Positions 44,206 to 52,333 of a stretch of DNA of 64,000 nt are shown piece by piece. The DNA lies in the NCBI RefSeq assembly GCF_007830595.1, contig NZ_VLLD01000013.1; one strand, 5' to 3'. Position 1 is the first letter of the stretch. Every line of letters starts with the position of its first letter. Source of the DNA: Treponema_B putidum. GTDB lineage: Bacteria; Spirochaetota; Spirochaetia; Treponematales; Treponemataceae. The position numbers and the translations under genes were made by a program. The notes below the pieces were generated by a model that did not search any database, was not told where the DNA came from, and was given only the letters and a program-made list of their open reading frames with translations.

Positions 44206-44225
44206 CTAAAAACTTCAGTTTTTAG
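44206..44225. repeat. Palindrome in the MBL gene leader
   Basis: CTAAAAACT-TC-AGTTTTTAG, 9-bp perfect arms, just after the predicted transcription start. Confidence 0.7.
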
Positions 44226-44258
44226 AAATGTCCAAATATTAATATAGGGGGTGTTTTT

Positions 44259-45068
44259 ATGAGTTTGATGGATTATTTTGCAATTCATGTTGTTCCGAAA
44301 GTGTACAGAGGAAAAGGAGCCTTCCATCCTTCGGAAACAGGAAAATTGACGGAGACGGTAAGCTGCGTAAGAGAATACGACGTTAATATCTTTTTTATCC
44401 GCAAGGGCAGCACACTGATCGCAATAGATTCCGGATACAAAAATCATCCTGCTCTCTTACCTGGATGTAAAAAAATCGGAATCGATCCTAAAGCGGTTCA
44501 GGCACTGTTTCTTACTCATGCGGATCCGGATCATGCAGGAGGCTTGGATATTCGTTGTGAAAATTGCTTTACCAACGCTGAAATTTATCTCGGCGAAATT
44601 GAAGAAAATTATCTGACAAATACCGTATATCGTAAAAAGATCGGCCCGTTCGGATTAAAAAATTCCGTAAAAGTAAAAGATAATTATCACCTTCTTAAAG
44701 ACGGCCAAACCGTTTCTATCGGTGATTTGACGATTCAACCGTTTTTAGTCCCTGGCCATACACTCGGACACTTAATGTATTTAATCGACAATGAAATGCT
44801 TTTTACGGGAGACTCCATTGCACTGAATGAAGACGGAGGATGGTGTTTTTTTGATCTGTTCAACTACAACAGTGAAATGAATATTGAATCTTTGAAAGCA
44901 TTAAAGGAAAAACTGGATTTAAATAGAATTAAGTATGTATTTACTTCCCATAACGGATTTACTGATAACGTGAAGGCTGTTTTTGCTCATGTCGATGTTA
45001 TTCCGAAATGGAATGAAAAAGGATTTATATTTGATAAAACAGCCCCTTATGATTGTTTTGCCGAGTAG
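44259..45068 (+). CDS. Metallo-beta-lactamase-fold hydrolase
   Basis: 269 residues. Metal-binding motif LTHADPDHAGG, a VPGHTLGH motif with the second His, GDSIAL with the bridging Asp, and SHNG near the end: the glyoxalase II/lactonase-like MBL arrangement. No signal peptide. Substrate unknown; lactones and thioesters are common in such proteins. Start has GGGGGTG upstream. Strong regulatory repeats precede it, so it is probably induced by a specific signal. Confidence 0.85.
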   Translation: MSLMDYFAIHVVPKVYRGKGAFHPSETGKLTETVSCVREYDVNIFFIRKGSTLIAIDSGYKNHPALLPGCKKIGIDPKAVQALFLTHADPDHAGGLDIRCENCFTNAEIYLGEIEENYLTNTVYRKKIGPFGLKNSVKVKDNYHLLKDGQTVSIGDLTIQPFLVPGHTLGHLMYLIDNEMLFTGDSIALNEDGGWCFFDLFNYNSEMNIESLKALKEKLDLNRIKYVFTSHNGFTDNVKAVFAHVDVIPKWNEKGFIFDKTAPYDCFAE

Positions 45069-45091
45069 CAATTTTTTCATAATGCGGCCTC

Positions 45092-45120
45092 TTGACATTT
45101 ATTCAAAAATTAATTATATT
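45092..45120 (+). promoter_or_regulatory. Promoter of a predicted small RNA
   Basis: TTGACA (45092-45097), 17-bp spacer, TATATT (45115-45120), in the gap between the MBL gene and nagB. Confidence 0.7.
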
Positions 45121-45126
45121 ACTTTT

Positions 45127-45200
45127 ACACACAGAAGATACACACTATTATTCTATTCACAAGCAGCCCTTTCTCCTCCTTTTCGGGCTGCTTTCTTTTT
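45127..45200 (+). ncRNA. Predicted small RNA with an anti-Shine-Dalgarno-like terminator loop
   Basis: About 74 nt from the predicted start to the end of an intrinsic terminator. The 5' part is unstructured A/C/U-rich. The 3' stem is AAGCAGCCC/GGGCTGCTT and its 15-nt loop contains CTCCTCCTTTT, which includes CCTCCTTT, the anti-Shine-Dalgarno sequence of 16S rRNA. No open frame. C-rich terminator loops that pair with ribosome-binding sites are known in Gram-positive regulatory RNAs. A simple untranslated terminator cannot be excluded. Confidence 0.55.
45161..45200 (+). terminator. Strong intrinsic terminator of the small RNA
   Basis: 9-bp perfect stem (45161-45169 with 45185-45193), then TCTTTTT. 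Confidence 0.9.
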
Positions 45201-45296
45201 ATAAGCTTAAAAATGTATAAACTTTGTATCTGCAAAACTCTAGTTAAATTTCCGGATTACTTTTATGTTCTTGTCCTGAAAATCAATCATCATTTA

Positions 45297-45325
45297 TTTA
45301 CTAATTTTAAGTTTTTTTGTATTAT
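45297..45325 (+). promoter_or_regulatory. nagB promoter
   Basis: TTTACT (45297-45302), 17-bp spacer, TATTAT (45320-45325), 36 bp before the ATG. Confidence 0.6.
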
Positions 45326-45361
45326 ATGTTCCTTAGGTTATTAAGCTAAGAGGGAGACTCT

Positions 45362-46156
45362 ATGAGACTTATCATAAAAAACAACTATGAAGATTGTTCA
45401 AAATGGACTGCCGATTATATCTGCAATAAAATTATCGAATTTAATCCTACAAAAGAAAAGCCTTTTGTTCTTGGGCTTCCGACAGGCTCCACACCGCTGG
45501 GTGTTTATAAAGAGCTTATAAAAAAGAATAAAGAAGGCATTTTATCTTTTAAGCACGTAGTTACTTTTAACATGGATGAATATGTAGGTTTGGAACCCTC
45601 CCATCCTCAAAGCTATCATTATTTTATGATGGATAATTTTTTTAATCACATCGATATTGCCCCTAAAAACATTCATATCTTGGACGGGATGACTAAGGAT
45701 AAGAAAAAGGAATGTGAAGACTATGAAAAGGCAATCCGCTCTTACGGAAAAATTCATTTATTTTTAGGCGGAATAGGAGCAGACGGGCATATTGCCTTTA
45801 ATGAGCCGTACTCTTCATTAGCTTCCCGTACAAGGGAAAAAACTTTAACACGGGATACCATCATAATGAATTCCCGATTCTTTGGCGGGAATGAAGACCT
45901 TGTTCCAAAAACGGCTTTGACTGTCGGTATCGGTACAATTATGGATGCTGAAGAAGTTTTAATAATGGCAACCGGACATGCTAAGGCTGAGGCCGTTCAT
46001 CAGGCAGTTGAGGGCGGGGTAAGTCACGTTTGGACTGTCAGCACTTTACAACTTCATCCGAAATCCATTATAATCTGCGACGATGCTGCAACAGACGAAC
46101 TTAAAGTAAAAACCGTAAAATACTTTTTGGATATCGAAAAGGAAAACAGAAACTAA
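45362..46156 (+). CDS. nagB: Glucosamine-6-phosphate deaminase
   Basis: 264 residues. LGLPTGSTPLGVYKEL, FNMDEYVGL with the catalytic Asp, and FLGGIGADGHIAFNEP with the catalytic His. Converts glucosamine 6-phosphate to fructose 6-phosphate and ammonia, feeding amino sugars into glycolysis. AGGGAG precedes the ATG. The stop overlaps the start of the next gene (TAATG), so they are coupled. Confidence 0.95.
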   Translation: MRLIIKNNYEDCSKWTADYICNKIIEFNPTKEKPFVLGLPTGSTPLGVYKELIKKNKEGILSFKHVVTFNMDEYVGLEPSHPQSYHYFMMDNFFNHIDIAPKNIHILDGMTKDKKKECEDYEKAIRSYGKIHLFLGGIGADGHIAFNEPYSSLASRTREKTLTRDTIIMNSRFFGGNEDLVPKTALTVGIGTIMDAEEVLIMATGHAKAEAVHQAVEGGVSHVWTVSTLQLHPKSIIICDDAATDELKVKTVKYFLDIEKENRN

Positions 46157-47352
46157 TGTATCAAGAAAACAAACACAGGCTTCACACTATTTCATTCTTT
46201 GTATTACTTGCAGGAATGTTGATTCTTGTGGGTAAGTTATTTTTACCATACGCAAGCGTTTTATTATGGTCGGCGGTAATTTATATTTTGGTAAGGCCGT
46301 TATATAATAAGATACTATCTAGGATGAATAAAGAAAAAAAAACTTTCCCGATAAAGAAAAGATTGCTTGCAGGCAGTTTTGCAATAATAACGGTTCTTGT
46401 TGTTGCCGGTGTTTTGTTTTTTGTTGTGATAAAAATATTCGGGCAGGGAAAAATACTTGTTCAAAGTATTCAAACCTTTTTAGAAAATATTAACAATGCA
46501 GATTCAGGCTTTTCAAAAAACGATATAGCAGAAATGGTAAACCGCTTATCGATGGGGACGATAGATATTTCCAACCTTGATTTACAAAAAGAAGTTTTAA
46601 ACATTTTATCTTCTTCTTCGGATAAAATATTAAGGTATGCAACAAGTCTTGTAAAAAATGCAGGTTCGTTTTTTTTGTCCCTTATTTTTTTTGCCTTTGC
46701 TCTTTACTTTTTTTATATAGATGGGGCTTATCTTTTTAGCTTGCTAAAACATGCTATCCCGATAGAGAATGAAACATCAAGCAAACTGTTTTCTAAAATA
46801 GGCGAAATTACAACAAATCTTTTTAAGGGTCTCTTTCTGGTTTCGTTTTATCAATGCCTTGCATCTTTTGTAGTTTATCTTATATTCGGTGTTCAAAGTG
46901 CACTATTGCTTGCAATTCTAACCTTTTTTAGCTCATTTTTACCCCTTGTCGGCTGCGGTTTAATTTGGTTTCCTGTAGGAATAGGGCTATGCTTTACAGC
47001 AGGTTTTGTAAAAGGTATTATTTTTTTGGTGGTTGCAGGTTCGATAATCAGTTTTATGGATAACTTTTTACGTCCTTTCTTTTTAAAGGACAGAATAAAA
47101 ATACATCCTCTTTTAATCTTTTTTTCAATGTTGGGAGGCGTCAGTATGTTTTCATTTGACGGTATCATTTTAGGACCGATGATTGTAATCTTATTCTTTA
47201 CCGTTTTAGATATGGCTTTGGATATAGAAGAAAAAAAAGACAACATTTTAAGCGGAAATGTACCGCAGGAAAATAAAATTGAACAACATATCGGCAAATC
47301 TAATTTTGAAAATAATGTTATAAAAGGAGTAGATAAAAATTATGATAACTGA
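46156..47352 (+). CDS. AI-2E-family permease
   Basis: 398 residues with about eight membrane segments in the PF01594 layout: two N-terminal segments, a middle amphipathic region (100-160), then the C-terminal group with GIGLCFTAGF and FLRPFFLKDRIKIHPLLIFFSMLGG. The family includes Na+/H+ antiporters and the disputed AI-2 exporter TqsA; substrate not predictable. Overlaps nagB by 1 bp and nrdB by 11 bp. Confidence 0.87.
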   Translation: MYQENKHRLHTISFFVLLAGMLILVGKLFLPYASVLLWSAVIYILVRPLYNKILSRMNKEKKTFPIKKRLLAGSFAIITVLVVAGVLFFVVIKIFGQGKILVQSIQTFLENINNADSGFSKNDIAEMVNRLSMGTIDISNLDLQKEVLNILSSSSDKILRYATSLVKNAGSFFLSLIFFAFALYFFYIDGAYLFSLLKHAIPIENETSSKLFSKIGEITTNLFKGLFLVSFYQCLASFVVYLIFGVQSALLLAILTFFSSFLPLVGCGLIWFPVGIGLCFTAGFVKGIIFLVVAGSIISFMDNFLRPFFLKDRIKIHPLLIFFSMLGGVSMFSFDGIILGPMIVILFFTVLDMALDIEEKKDNILSGNVPQENKIEQHIGKSNFENNVIKGVDKNYDN

Positions 47353-48397
47353 AAAAACCGTTTTGCCCCAAAAGGCTTTGTTTAATGAAAAAGGAGATAT
47401 AGAAACTCACAAGCGTAAAATGATTGGAGGAAATACTACCAACCTAAACGATTTTAACAATATGAAGTATTCATGGGCAAGCGATTGGTATCGGCAGGCT
47501 ATGAATAATTTTTGGATACCGGAAGAAATTAACATGACTACCGATGTTCAAGATTACCGAAAATTATCTGTACCGGAGAAAACAGCCTACGATAAAATAC
47601 TTTCATTTTTAATTTTTTTGGACAGTATTCAGACTGCAAACCTTCCGAATGTCGGCCAATATGTAACAGCCAACGAAGTAAACTTGTGCCTTACTATTCA
47701 AGCCTTTCAAGAAGCGGTTCATTCACAAAGTTACAGTTACATGCTCGATACAATTTGTTCTCCCGAAGAACGCACTGAAATTTTATATCAATGGAAAGAC
47801 GATGAACATCTTTTACGCAGAAATAAATTTATCGGTGATTTATACAATGAATTTCAAACCGACAAAAGCGCTCTTGCTTTTTTAAAAGTATGCGTTGCAA
47901 ACTATATTTTGGAAGGTATTTATTTTTATTCCGGTTTTATGTTCTTTTATAATTTGGGAAGGAACAATAAGATGCCCGGTTCTGTTCAGGAAATACGTTA
48001 TATCAATCGGGATGAAAATACACATCTTTGGCTTTTCCGCTCGGTGATACAGGAACTTCAAAAAGAAGAGCCTCAATTATTTACTCCGCAAAGCGTGGAA
48101 CTTTTTAGAGGAATGATAAAGGAAGGCTGTGAACAAGAAATAGCTTGGGGAAATTATGTTATAGGAAACGATATTCCCGGGCTTAACAGTCAAATGGTTA
48201 CCGACTATATTCAATACTTGGGGAATCTCAGATGTGAAAATCTCGGCTTTGCACCTATTTATGACGGGCACAGGGAAGAACCTCAATCTATGAGCTGGGT
48301 CAGCCAGTATAGCAATGCGAACCTGATTAAGACGGACTTTTTTGAAGCTAAGTCGACAGCCTATGCAAAGTCTTCTGCGATGGTGGATGACTTATAA
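47342..48397 (+). CDS. nrdB: Class Ia ribonucleotide reductase radical subunit
   Basis: 351 residues. Di-iron ligands D94, E124, H127, E191, E225 and H228 are all visible, and Y131 (HSQSY) is at the radical position, so it is the tyrosyl class rather than the Phe-containing class Ic. Partner of NrdA (18590). It sits behind nagB and a permease instead of nrdA. The start overlaps the permease gene, and AAAGGAG lies 12 nt upstream. Confidence 0.95.
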   Translation: MITEKTVLPQKALFNEKGDIETHKRKMIGGNTTNLNDFNNMKYSWASDWYRQAMNNFWIPEEINMTTDVQDYRKLSVPEKTAYDKILSFLIFLDSIQTANLPNVGQYVTANEVNLCLTIQAFQEAVHSQSYSYMLDTICSPEERTEILYQWKDDEHLLRRNKFIGDLYNEFQTDKSALAFLKVCVANYILEGIYFYSGFMFFYNLGRNNKMPGSVQEIRYINRDENTHLWLFRSVIQELQKEEPQLFTPQSVELFRGMIKEGCEQEIAWGNYVIGNDIPGLNSQMVTDYIQYLGNLRCENLGFAPIYDGHREEPQSMSWVSQYSNANLIKTDFFEAKSTAYAKSSAMVDDL

Positions 48398-48505
48398 AAT
48401 TGTGTGAAGTTTTTACGCTTATCTTATCAATTTATATTTTTAAATCGGGTGTAGACGGTAAAATTGAAACTTTTTCCCCTGATGTTATGCAATGCAAAAA
48501 GGTAA

Positions 48506-48545
48506 ATTTAACAAGACAGACGGAATGACAGCTGCCTTGTTAAAT
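48506..48545. repeat. Inverted repeat after nrdB
   Basis: ATTTAACAAG (48506-48515) and CTTGTTAAAT (48536-48545). Between convergent nrdB and the MATE gene; possible bidirectional terminator. Confidence 0.55.
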
Positions 48546-48561
48546 AAGAAAGTATAATAAA

Positions 48562-49917
48562 CTATGCATTCAATGGTTTATCTTTAGTACTTAGATCTTT
48601 TTTAAAAAGTTTAATCACTATAAGTGCAGATAAAACCATAACTAGTGTATCTACTATCGGACTTGAAATCCAAATCCCACGTGTTCCAAAAAATACGGGA
48701 AGAATCAATACGGCCGGAATATAAAGCAAGAATTGACGAGAAATTACCAGCATACCTGCGTACTTTGCTTTACCTAGAGCTTGGAAAAGGGTTAAATTGA
48801 TAATCATAATCGCCGACAATGGGAACAAAGAAATAGCAAGCATTGTATTCGTTCTTCCTAAAGATATAAGTTCCTTATTTTCCAAGAAGAGACCTAAAAC
48901 CCTTTCAGGCATTATTAAAAATACCAGCCAAAATATCAGTGATAAAAACAATCCGAAGCCGTAAAAAAGAAACGTACCTTTTTTTACTCTGTCAAATTTT
49001 CCTGCTCCGAAATTGGTTCCTGCAAAGGGTTGATAGCCCTGACTTATTCCCCAAAGAGGAATAAATGACAACATTAGATATCTAAAAAAAGCACCCATCA
49101 AGATTACCTGATCTTCTCCGCCATATTTTTTTAGTGTAGAATACATTACCGCCTGCTGCAAAAGTGCAAAAACTTGCATAAGCATTGCAGAAAAACCGAT
49201 TGAAAGAGTTTCTTTTACGATACTTTTTTGAAGCTTAAAATATTTGAATTTAACATTTTTGCTAAAGAAAGCAAAGTAACAGAAATTACATATTGCAAGA
49301 ACTACTTGAGATATGACTGTTGCTATAGCGGCACCCTCAAGTCCTTTTTTTAAAACAATTACAAAGACCGCATCCAAAATAATATTTAATACGGCACTTA
49401 TTCCCATCAAAAGCATTGCAATACCCATTCGGCCTTCTCCTCTCATAACCATGTTTGCAGCCTGACCGAAATTTACGAATATTGATCCGAGGTATACAAT
49501 TCTTAAATAGCTCACTCCTAAACGGAGCATTTCGCCTTCGGCTCCTATAAGATATAAAAGTTGAGGCGCAAAAATTAATCCTATTGTCATAGTTACCAAT
49601 GAAAAAAGCAGAGTTAGCAAAAGGACGTTTCCCATAATAGAATCAACGGTTTCTTGGTCACTCCGCCCTACAGCCCTCGAAAGAACGGAAGCGGAACCTA
49701 TACCTACTAAAACGGCAATGCCGTTATTTATCAGTGTAAATGTATAGGCTACACTGATTGCTCCTAAAGCTAAGCTGCTTACATATCTTCCTACAAATAT
49801 TGCATCCACAAAGCTGTATAAACTGATTACAAACATTCCGATAATGCCCGGAATACTGAGTTCGAGCATCAGCTTGAACATATTATCTGATATTAGATGC
49901 TCTCTCTTATCTGTCAT
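48562..49917 (-). CDS. MATE-family multidrug/sodium antiporter
   Basis: 451 residues from ATG 49917, which follows GGAGG at 5 nt; an ATG at 49929 lies within the operator. Twelve membrane segments; starts LSIPGIIGMFVISLYSFVDAIFVGRYV, the usual MATE N-terminal motif, and has the second-half repeat. Exports cationic compounds using Na+ or H+. Controlled by the neighbouring TetR regulator (operator 49929-49950). Confidence 0.9.
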   Translation of the reverse strand: MTDKREHLISDNMFKLMLELSIPGIIGMFVISLYSFVDAIFVGRYVSSLALGAISVAYTFTLINNGIAVLVGIGSASVLSRAVGRSDQETVDSIMGNVLLLTLLFSLVTMTIGLIFAPQLLYLIGAEGEMLRLGVSYLRIVYLGSIFVNFGQAANMVMRGEGRMGIAMLLMGISAVLNIILDAVFVIVLKKGLEGAAIATVISQVVLAICNFCYFAFFSKNVKFKYFKLQKSIVKETLSIGFSAMLMQVFALLQQAVMYSTLKKYGGEDQVILMGAFFRYLMLSFIPLWGISQGYQPFAGTNFGAGKFDRVKKGTFLFYGFGLFLSLIFWLVFLIMPERVLGLFLENKELISLGRTNTMLAISLFPLSAIMIINLTLFQALGKAKYAGMLVISRQFLLYIPAVLILPVFFGTRGIWISSPIVDTLVMVLSALIVIKLFKKDLSTKDKPLNA

Positions 49918-49928
49918 ATAAACCTCCA

Positions 49929-49950
49929 TAACTGACGATACCGTCAGTTA
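49929..49950. promoter_or_regulatory. TetR-type operator
   Basis: TAACTGACG-ATAC-CGTCAGTTA: 9-bp perfect arms around the transcription start of the MATE gene. Confidence 0.85.
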
Positions 49951-49951
49951 G

Positions 49952-49979
49952 ATTATATAAAAAGAGAAAATAAAGTCAA
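49952..49979 (-). promoter_or_regulatory. MATE gene promoter
   Basis: Minus strand TTGACT (49974-49979), 16-bp spacer, TATAAT (49952-49957), immediately upstream of the operator. Confidence 0.8.
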
Positions 49980-50012
49980 GATAGGGTAACTAATTTTGAC
50001 TGAAGTTTTTAT

Positions 50013-50639
50013 TTAGCTGATAATAAAACTCTTTTTTATAAAAGAGTAAATAAGGCCGTGTATGTCTTTCTTTCCTTTATCAAAAACGGTTTTGTCTTCA
50101 AAAAGTTCATACATTATAAGGATTCCGTTAAAGAGGCGGGAGTAGAGTCTTTCCGCTTTGTTTGTTTTATACTTTATTTTTTTACCGGCAAAAGCTCCTT
50201 CTTTAAACAAGTGCTCCAAATTTTCTCTTATAAACTTATGAGCCTGAGCCTCAAGCTCCAAAAAAAGAGCTTCATATTCTTTGTCATATAGAATTTCTGC
50301 AAGGAACATTAGATAAAGCCGTTTTTCGGGGACATCATCAAATAGTTTTGCTTCTAAAGCTTGGGTCACAATTTCATAAGGGTCGTCAATTTTTTTTGCA
50401 GAACTAAAAATTTCTTCGTTCCGTTTGTAGCGGAAATAGTTTCCTGCCTGCATTATAGCAAACATTATAGCCTTTGTGTTTTTAAAGTACTGATATACCC
50501 CTCCTTTTGAAAGGCTTGTGGAGGCAACTATATCTTCCATAGTAGTATTATGGAAGCCTTTTTTTAAAAACACTTTCTTTGCCGCTTCCATTATCTCATG
50601 CGAGCGCTCTTCTTTTGTTTTCCGTTTAAATTTAGCCAT
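50013..50639 (-). CDS. TetR-family transcriptional regulator
   Basis: 208 residues from ATG 50639. N-terminal HTH: IMEAAKKVFLKKGFHNTTMEDI, then STSLSKGGVYQYFKNT. The rest is the ligand-binding helical domain. It probably represses the adjacent MATE gene through the palindrome at 49929-49950. TATAAT (50646-50651) ends 6 nt before the ATG and there is no Shine-Dalgarno, so the message is predicted to be leaderless. Confidence 0.9.
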   Translation of the reverse strand: MAKFKRKTKEERSHEIMEAAKKVFLKKGFHNTTMEDIVASTSLSKGGVYQYFKNTKAIMFAIMQAGNYFRYKRNEEIFSSAKKIDDPYEIVTQALEAKLFDDVPEKRLYLMFLAEILYDKEYEALFLELEAQAHKFIRENLEHLFKEGAFAGKKIKYKTNKAERLYSRLFNGILIMYELFEDKTVFDKGKKDIHGLIYSFIKKSFIIS

Positions 50640-50767
50640 ATCTATATTATAAGGAAACAACAAAAAAAATGAAGAGGCTGTTATAAATGGACATCTTTAA
50701 AAAACTTACCGGGTTTGTTTCGATTCTTTAGAATAACAATTATTTACTGAAAATAATGGCTTGGGGC

Positions 50768-50806
50768 CGGTCTTCTGTTTATAACAAAAGACCGAGCCGC
50801 CGGCAT
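50768..50806 (-). terminator. Possible terminator of the glutamate symporter gene
   Basis: CGGTCTT and AAGACCG arms (extended by GCC/GGC) in the gap after the gltS stop. The T-run is weak. Confidence 0.4.
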
Positions 50807-50853
50807 AATTTAAAACGCTTTAAGAAATATTAAGGTTGTAAAAACGCCGTAAA

Positions 50854-52227
50854 CTAATCGACCAAGCCTATGGTAATACCAATTATCATTATATTGAAAA
50901 AGTCAATAAATAAGGAACCTACTATAGGGACAACGAAAAAGGCTATTTTTGAATAACCGTATTTTTCGCATATAGAACCCATATTAGCCATGGCATTGGG
51001 AGTTGCGGCAAAGCCGAAACCGATATGTCCCGCAGTAATTACCGCAGCATCATAATCTCCGCCCATAACCTTAAAAGTGACAAAGCGGGTGTATAAATAC
51101 AACAATACTATTTGTGCACTTAAAATAATCAAAAGCGGGATAGCCAAACTTACCAGCTGCCAAAGTTTTAACGAAACAAGAGCTAAAGCCAAAAACATAT
51201 TCAAAGAAATATTTCCGAGTGCATCAATTTCGTCCATATTTATCTTGAATTTTTTTGACGTATCTGCAATGTTTCGTATAACGGCAGCACAAATCATCGC
51301 CCCTATGTAAATGGGGAATTTAAATTTGGGCGATATTGAATTAAGATAATTGGTAACAAAGAGACCAAAACCTGAAGCCAGAACTAAAAACATAAAAGCC
51401 AGTAATAATTTTTCACTGCTAAGATGCTTTTCAGAACTGGTTGTCGAGTTATCTACTTCACCTTTTGCCGAGGCTTCATGAATAACTTCTTCCTGAACCG
51501 TTACGACTTCTTGACCCTCTTCCCTGCCCTTTGTGGGATTAAAGAAGAGCCGCTTTATAAAGCTCGGATGAACCGCTTCTACTTTCTTAACAACTTTTGT
51601 TGTTTTTATTATGTTTCCCGATTCATCAATTCTTACGCTTTCATCGGCATTTGAAGGCTGTAAGCCGTATTTTTTTATCAGACGGTTTCCGACGGGACCG
51701 CCTAAGATGGAGCTTATCAAAGAGCCGAAGGTGGGAACGGCTACTGCGAGGGATAAGGCTCCCAGAGTGTTTTCCGGATCAACAATAGGAGCAAAGGAGG
51801 CTGCTGTACCGAACCCCCCTGTAAAGGATGTTGAACCCAGCATGACGGCGAGCATCGGACTAAAGTTTATAAGCCTTGCGGCTCCTTGAGCTACAACGTT
51901 TTGCAAAATAGCAAAAACGATAGCTACAGCCAAAAAGACAAAAACTTTTTTCCCGCCGTCTCTTAAAATCGAAAACCCTGCATTATAGCCCACAGAGGTA
52001 AAAAACATTACCATCCAATAGGTTTGCAGGGTTGTGTCAAATTCGAAGTCGAGTACTTTTGCTGTGTGAAGTGCTAACGAAATCAGCGCAAACAAAAAGC
52101 CGCCCACTATCGGGGCAGGTATACAATACTTTTGAAAAAACTCAAACTTCGCCTTAATGAATCGTCCAACCAGCAACCAAGCGATTGCAAAGCCGAGCGA
52201 CTGGTACATATTCATATGAATTACCAT
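50854..52227 (-). CDS. gltS: Sodium/glutamate symporter GltS
   Basis: 457 residues, about ten to twelve membrane segments in two inverted repeats. The reentrant GSTSFTGGFGTAASFAPI motif and its second copy (ITAGHIGFGFAATPNAMANM) are the GltS signature. A cytoplasmic charged loop of about 60 residues (205-265) lies between the halves. Takes up glutamate with Na+. The start may be at codon 5 (Met) instead; GGAGAG lies upstream. Confidence 0.92.
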   Translation of the reverse strand: MVIHMNMYQSLGFAIAWLLVGRFIKAKFEFFQKYCIPAPIVGGFLFALISLALHTAKVLDFEFDTTLQTYWMVMFFTSVGYNAGFSILRDGGKKVFVFLAVAIVFAILQNVVAQGAARLINFSPMLAVMLGSTSFTGGFGTAASFAPIVDPENTLGALSLAVAVPTFGSLISSILGGPVGNRLIKKYGLQPSNADESVRIDESGNIIKTTKVVKKVEAVHPSFIKRLFFNPTKGREEGQEVVTVQEEVIHEASAKGEVDNSTTSSEKHLSSEKLLLAFMFLVLASGFGLFVTNYLNSISPKFKFPIYIGAMICAAVIRNIADTSKKFKINMDEIDALGNISLNMFLALALVSLKLWQLVSLAIPLLIILSAQIVLLYLYTRFVTFKVMGGDYDAAVITAGHIGFGFAATPNAMANMGSICEKYGYSKIAFFVVPIVGSLFIDFFNIMIIGITIGLVD

Positions 52228-52333
52228 AACTCTCTCCTTTTGCGTGCGTCTAACGCAATTCGGGATGCAAGAGTGAGTATAGGCCTTTTATATGAATATG
52301 TCAATCCGTCGGTATAAAATCTTTATCTTTTTA

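Larger units (their letters stand above)
43940..44258. other. Intergenic region with chemoreceptor scrap and operator-like repeats
   Basis: Contains the fragment at 44058-44114, the promoter at 44165-44193 and two palindromes. No other gene seen. Confidence 0.6.

Noticed and set aside
46893..47297. 134-codon minus-strand frame in the permease gene
   Set aside because: Antisense to a well-supported membrane protein, no start signal.
47342..48397. Class Ic (Chlamydia-type) NrdB
   Set aside because: Tyr131 is present at the radical site, so it is the tyrosyl class.
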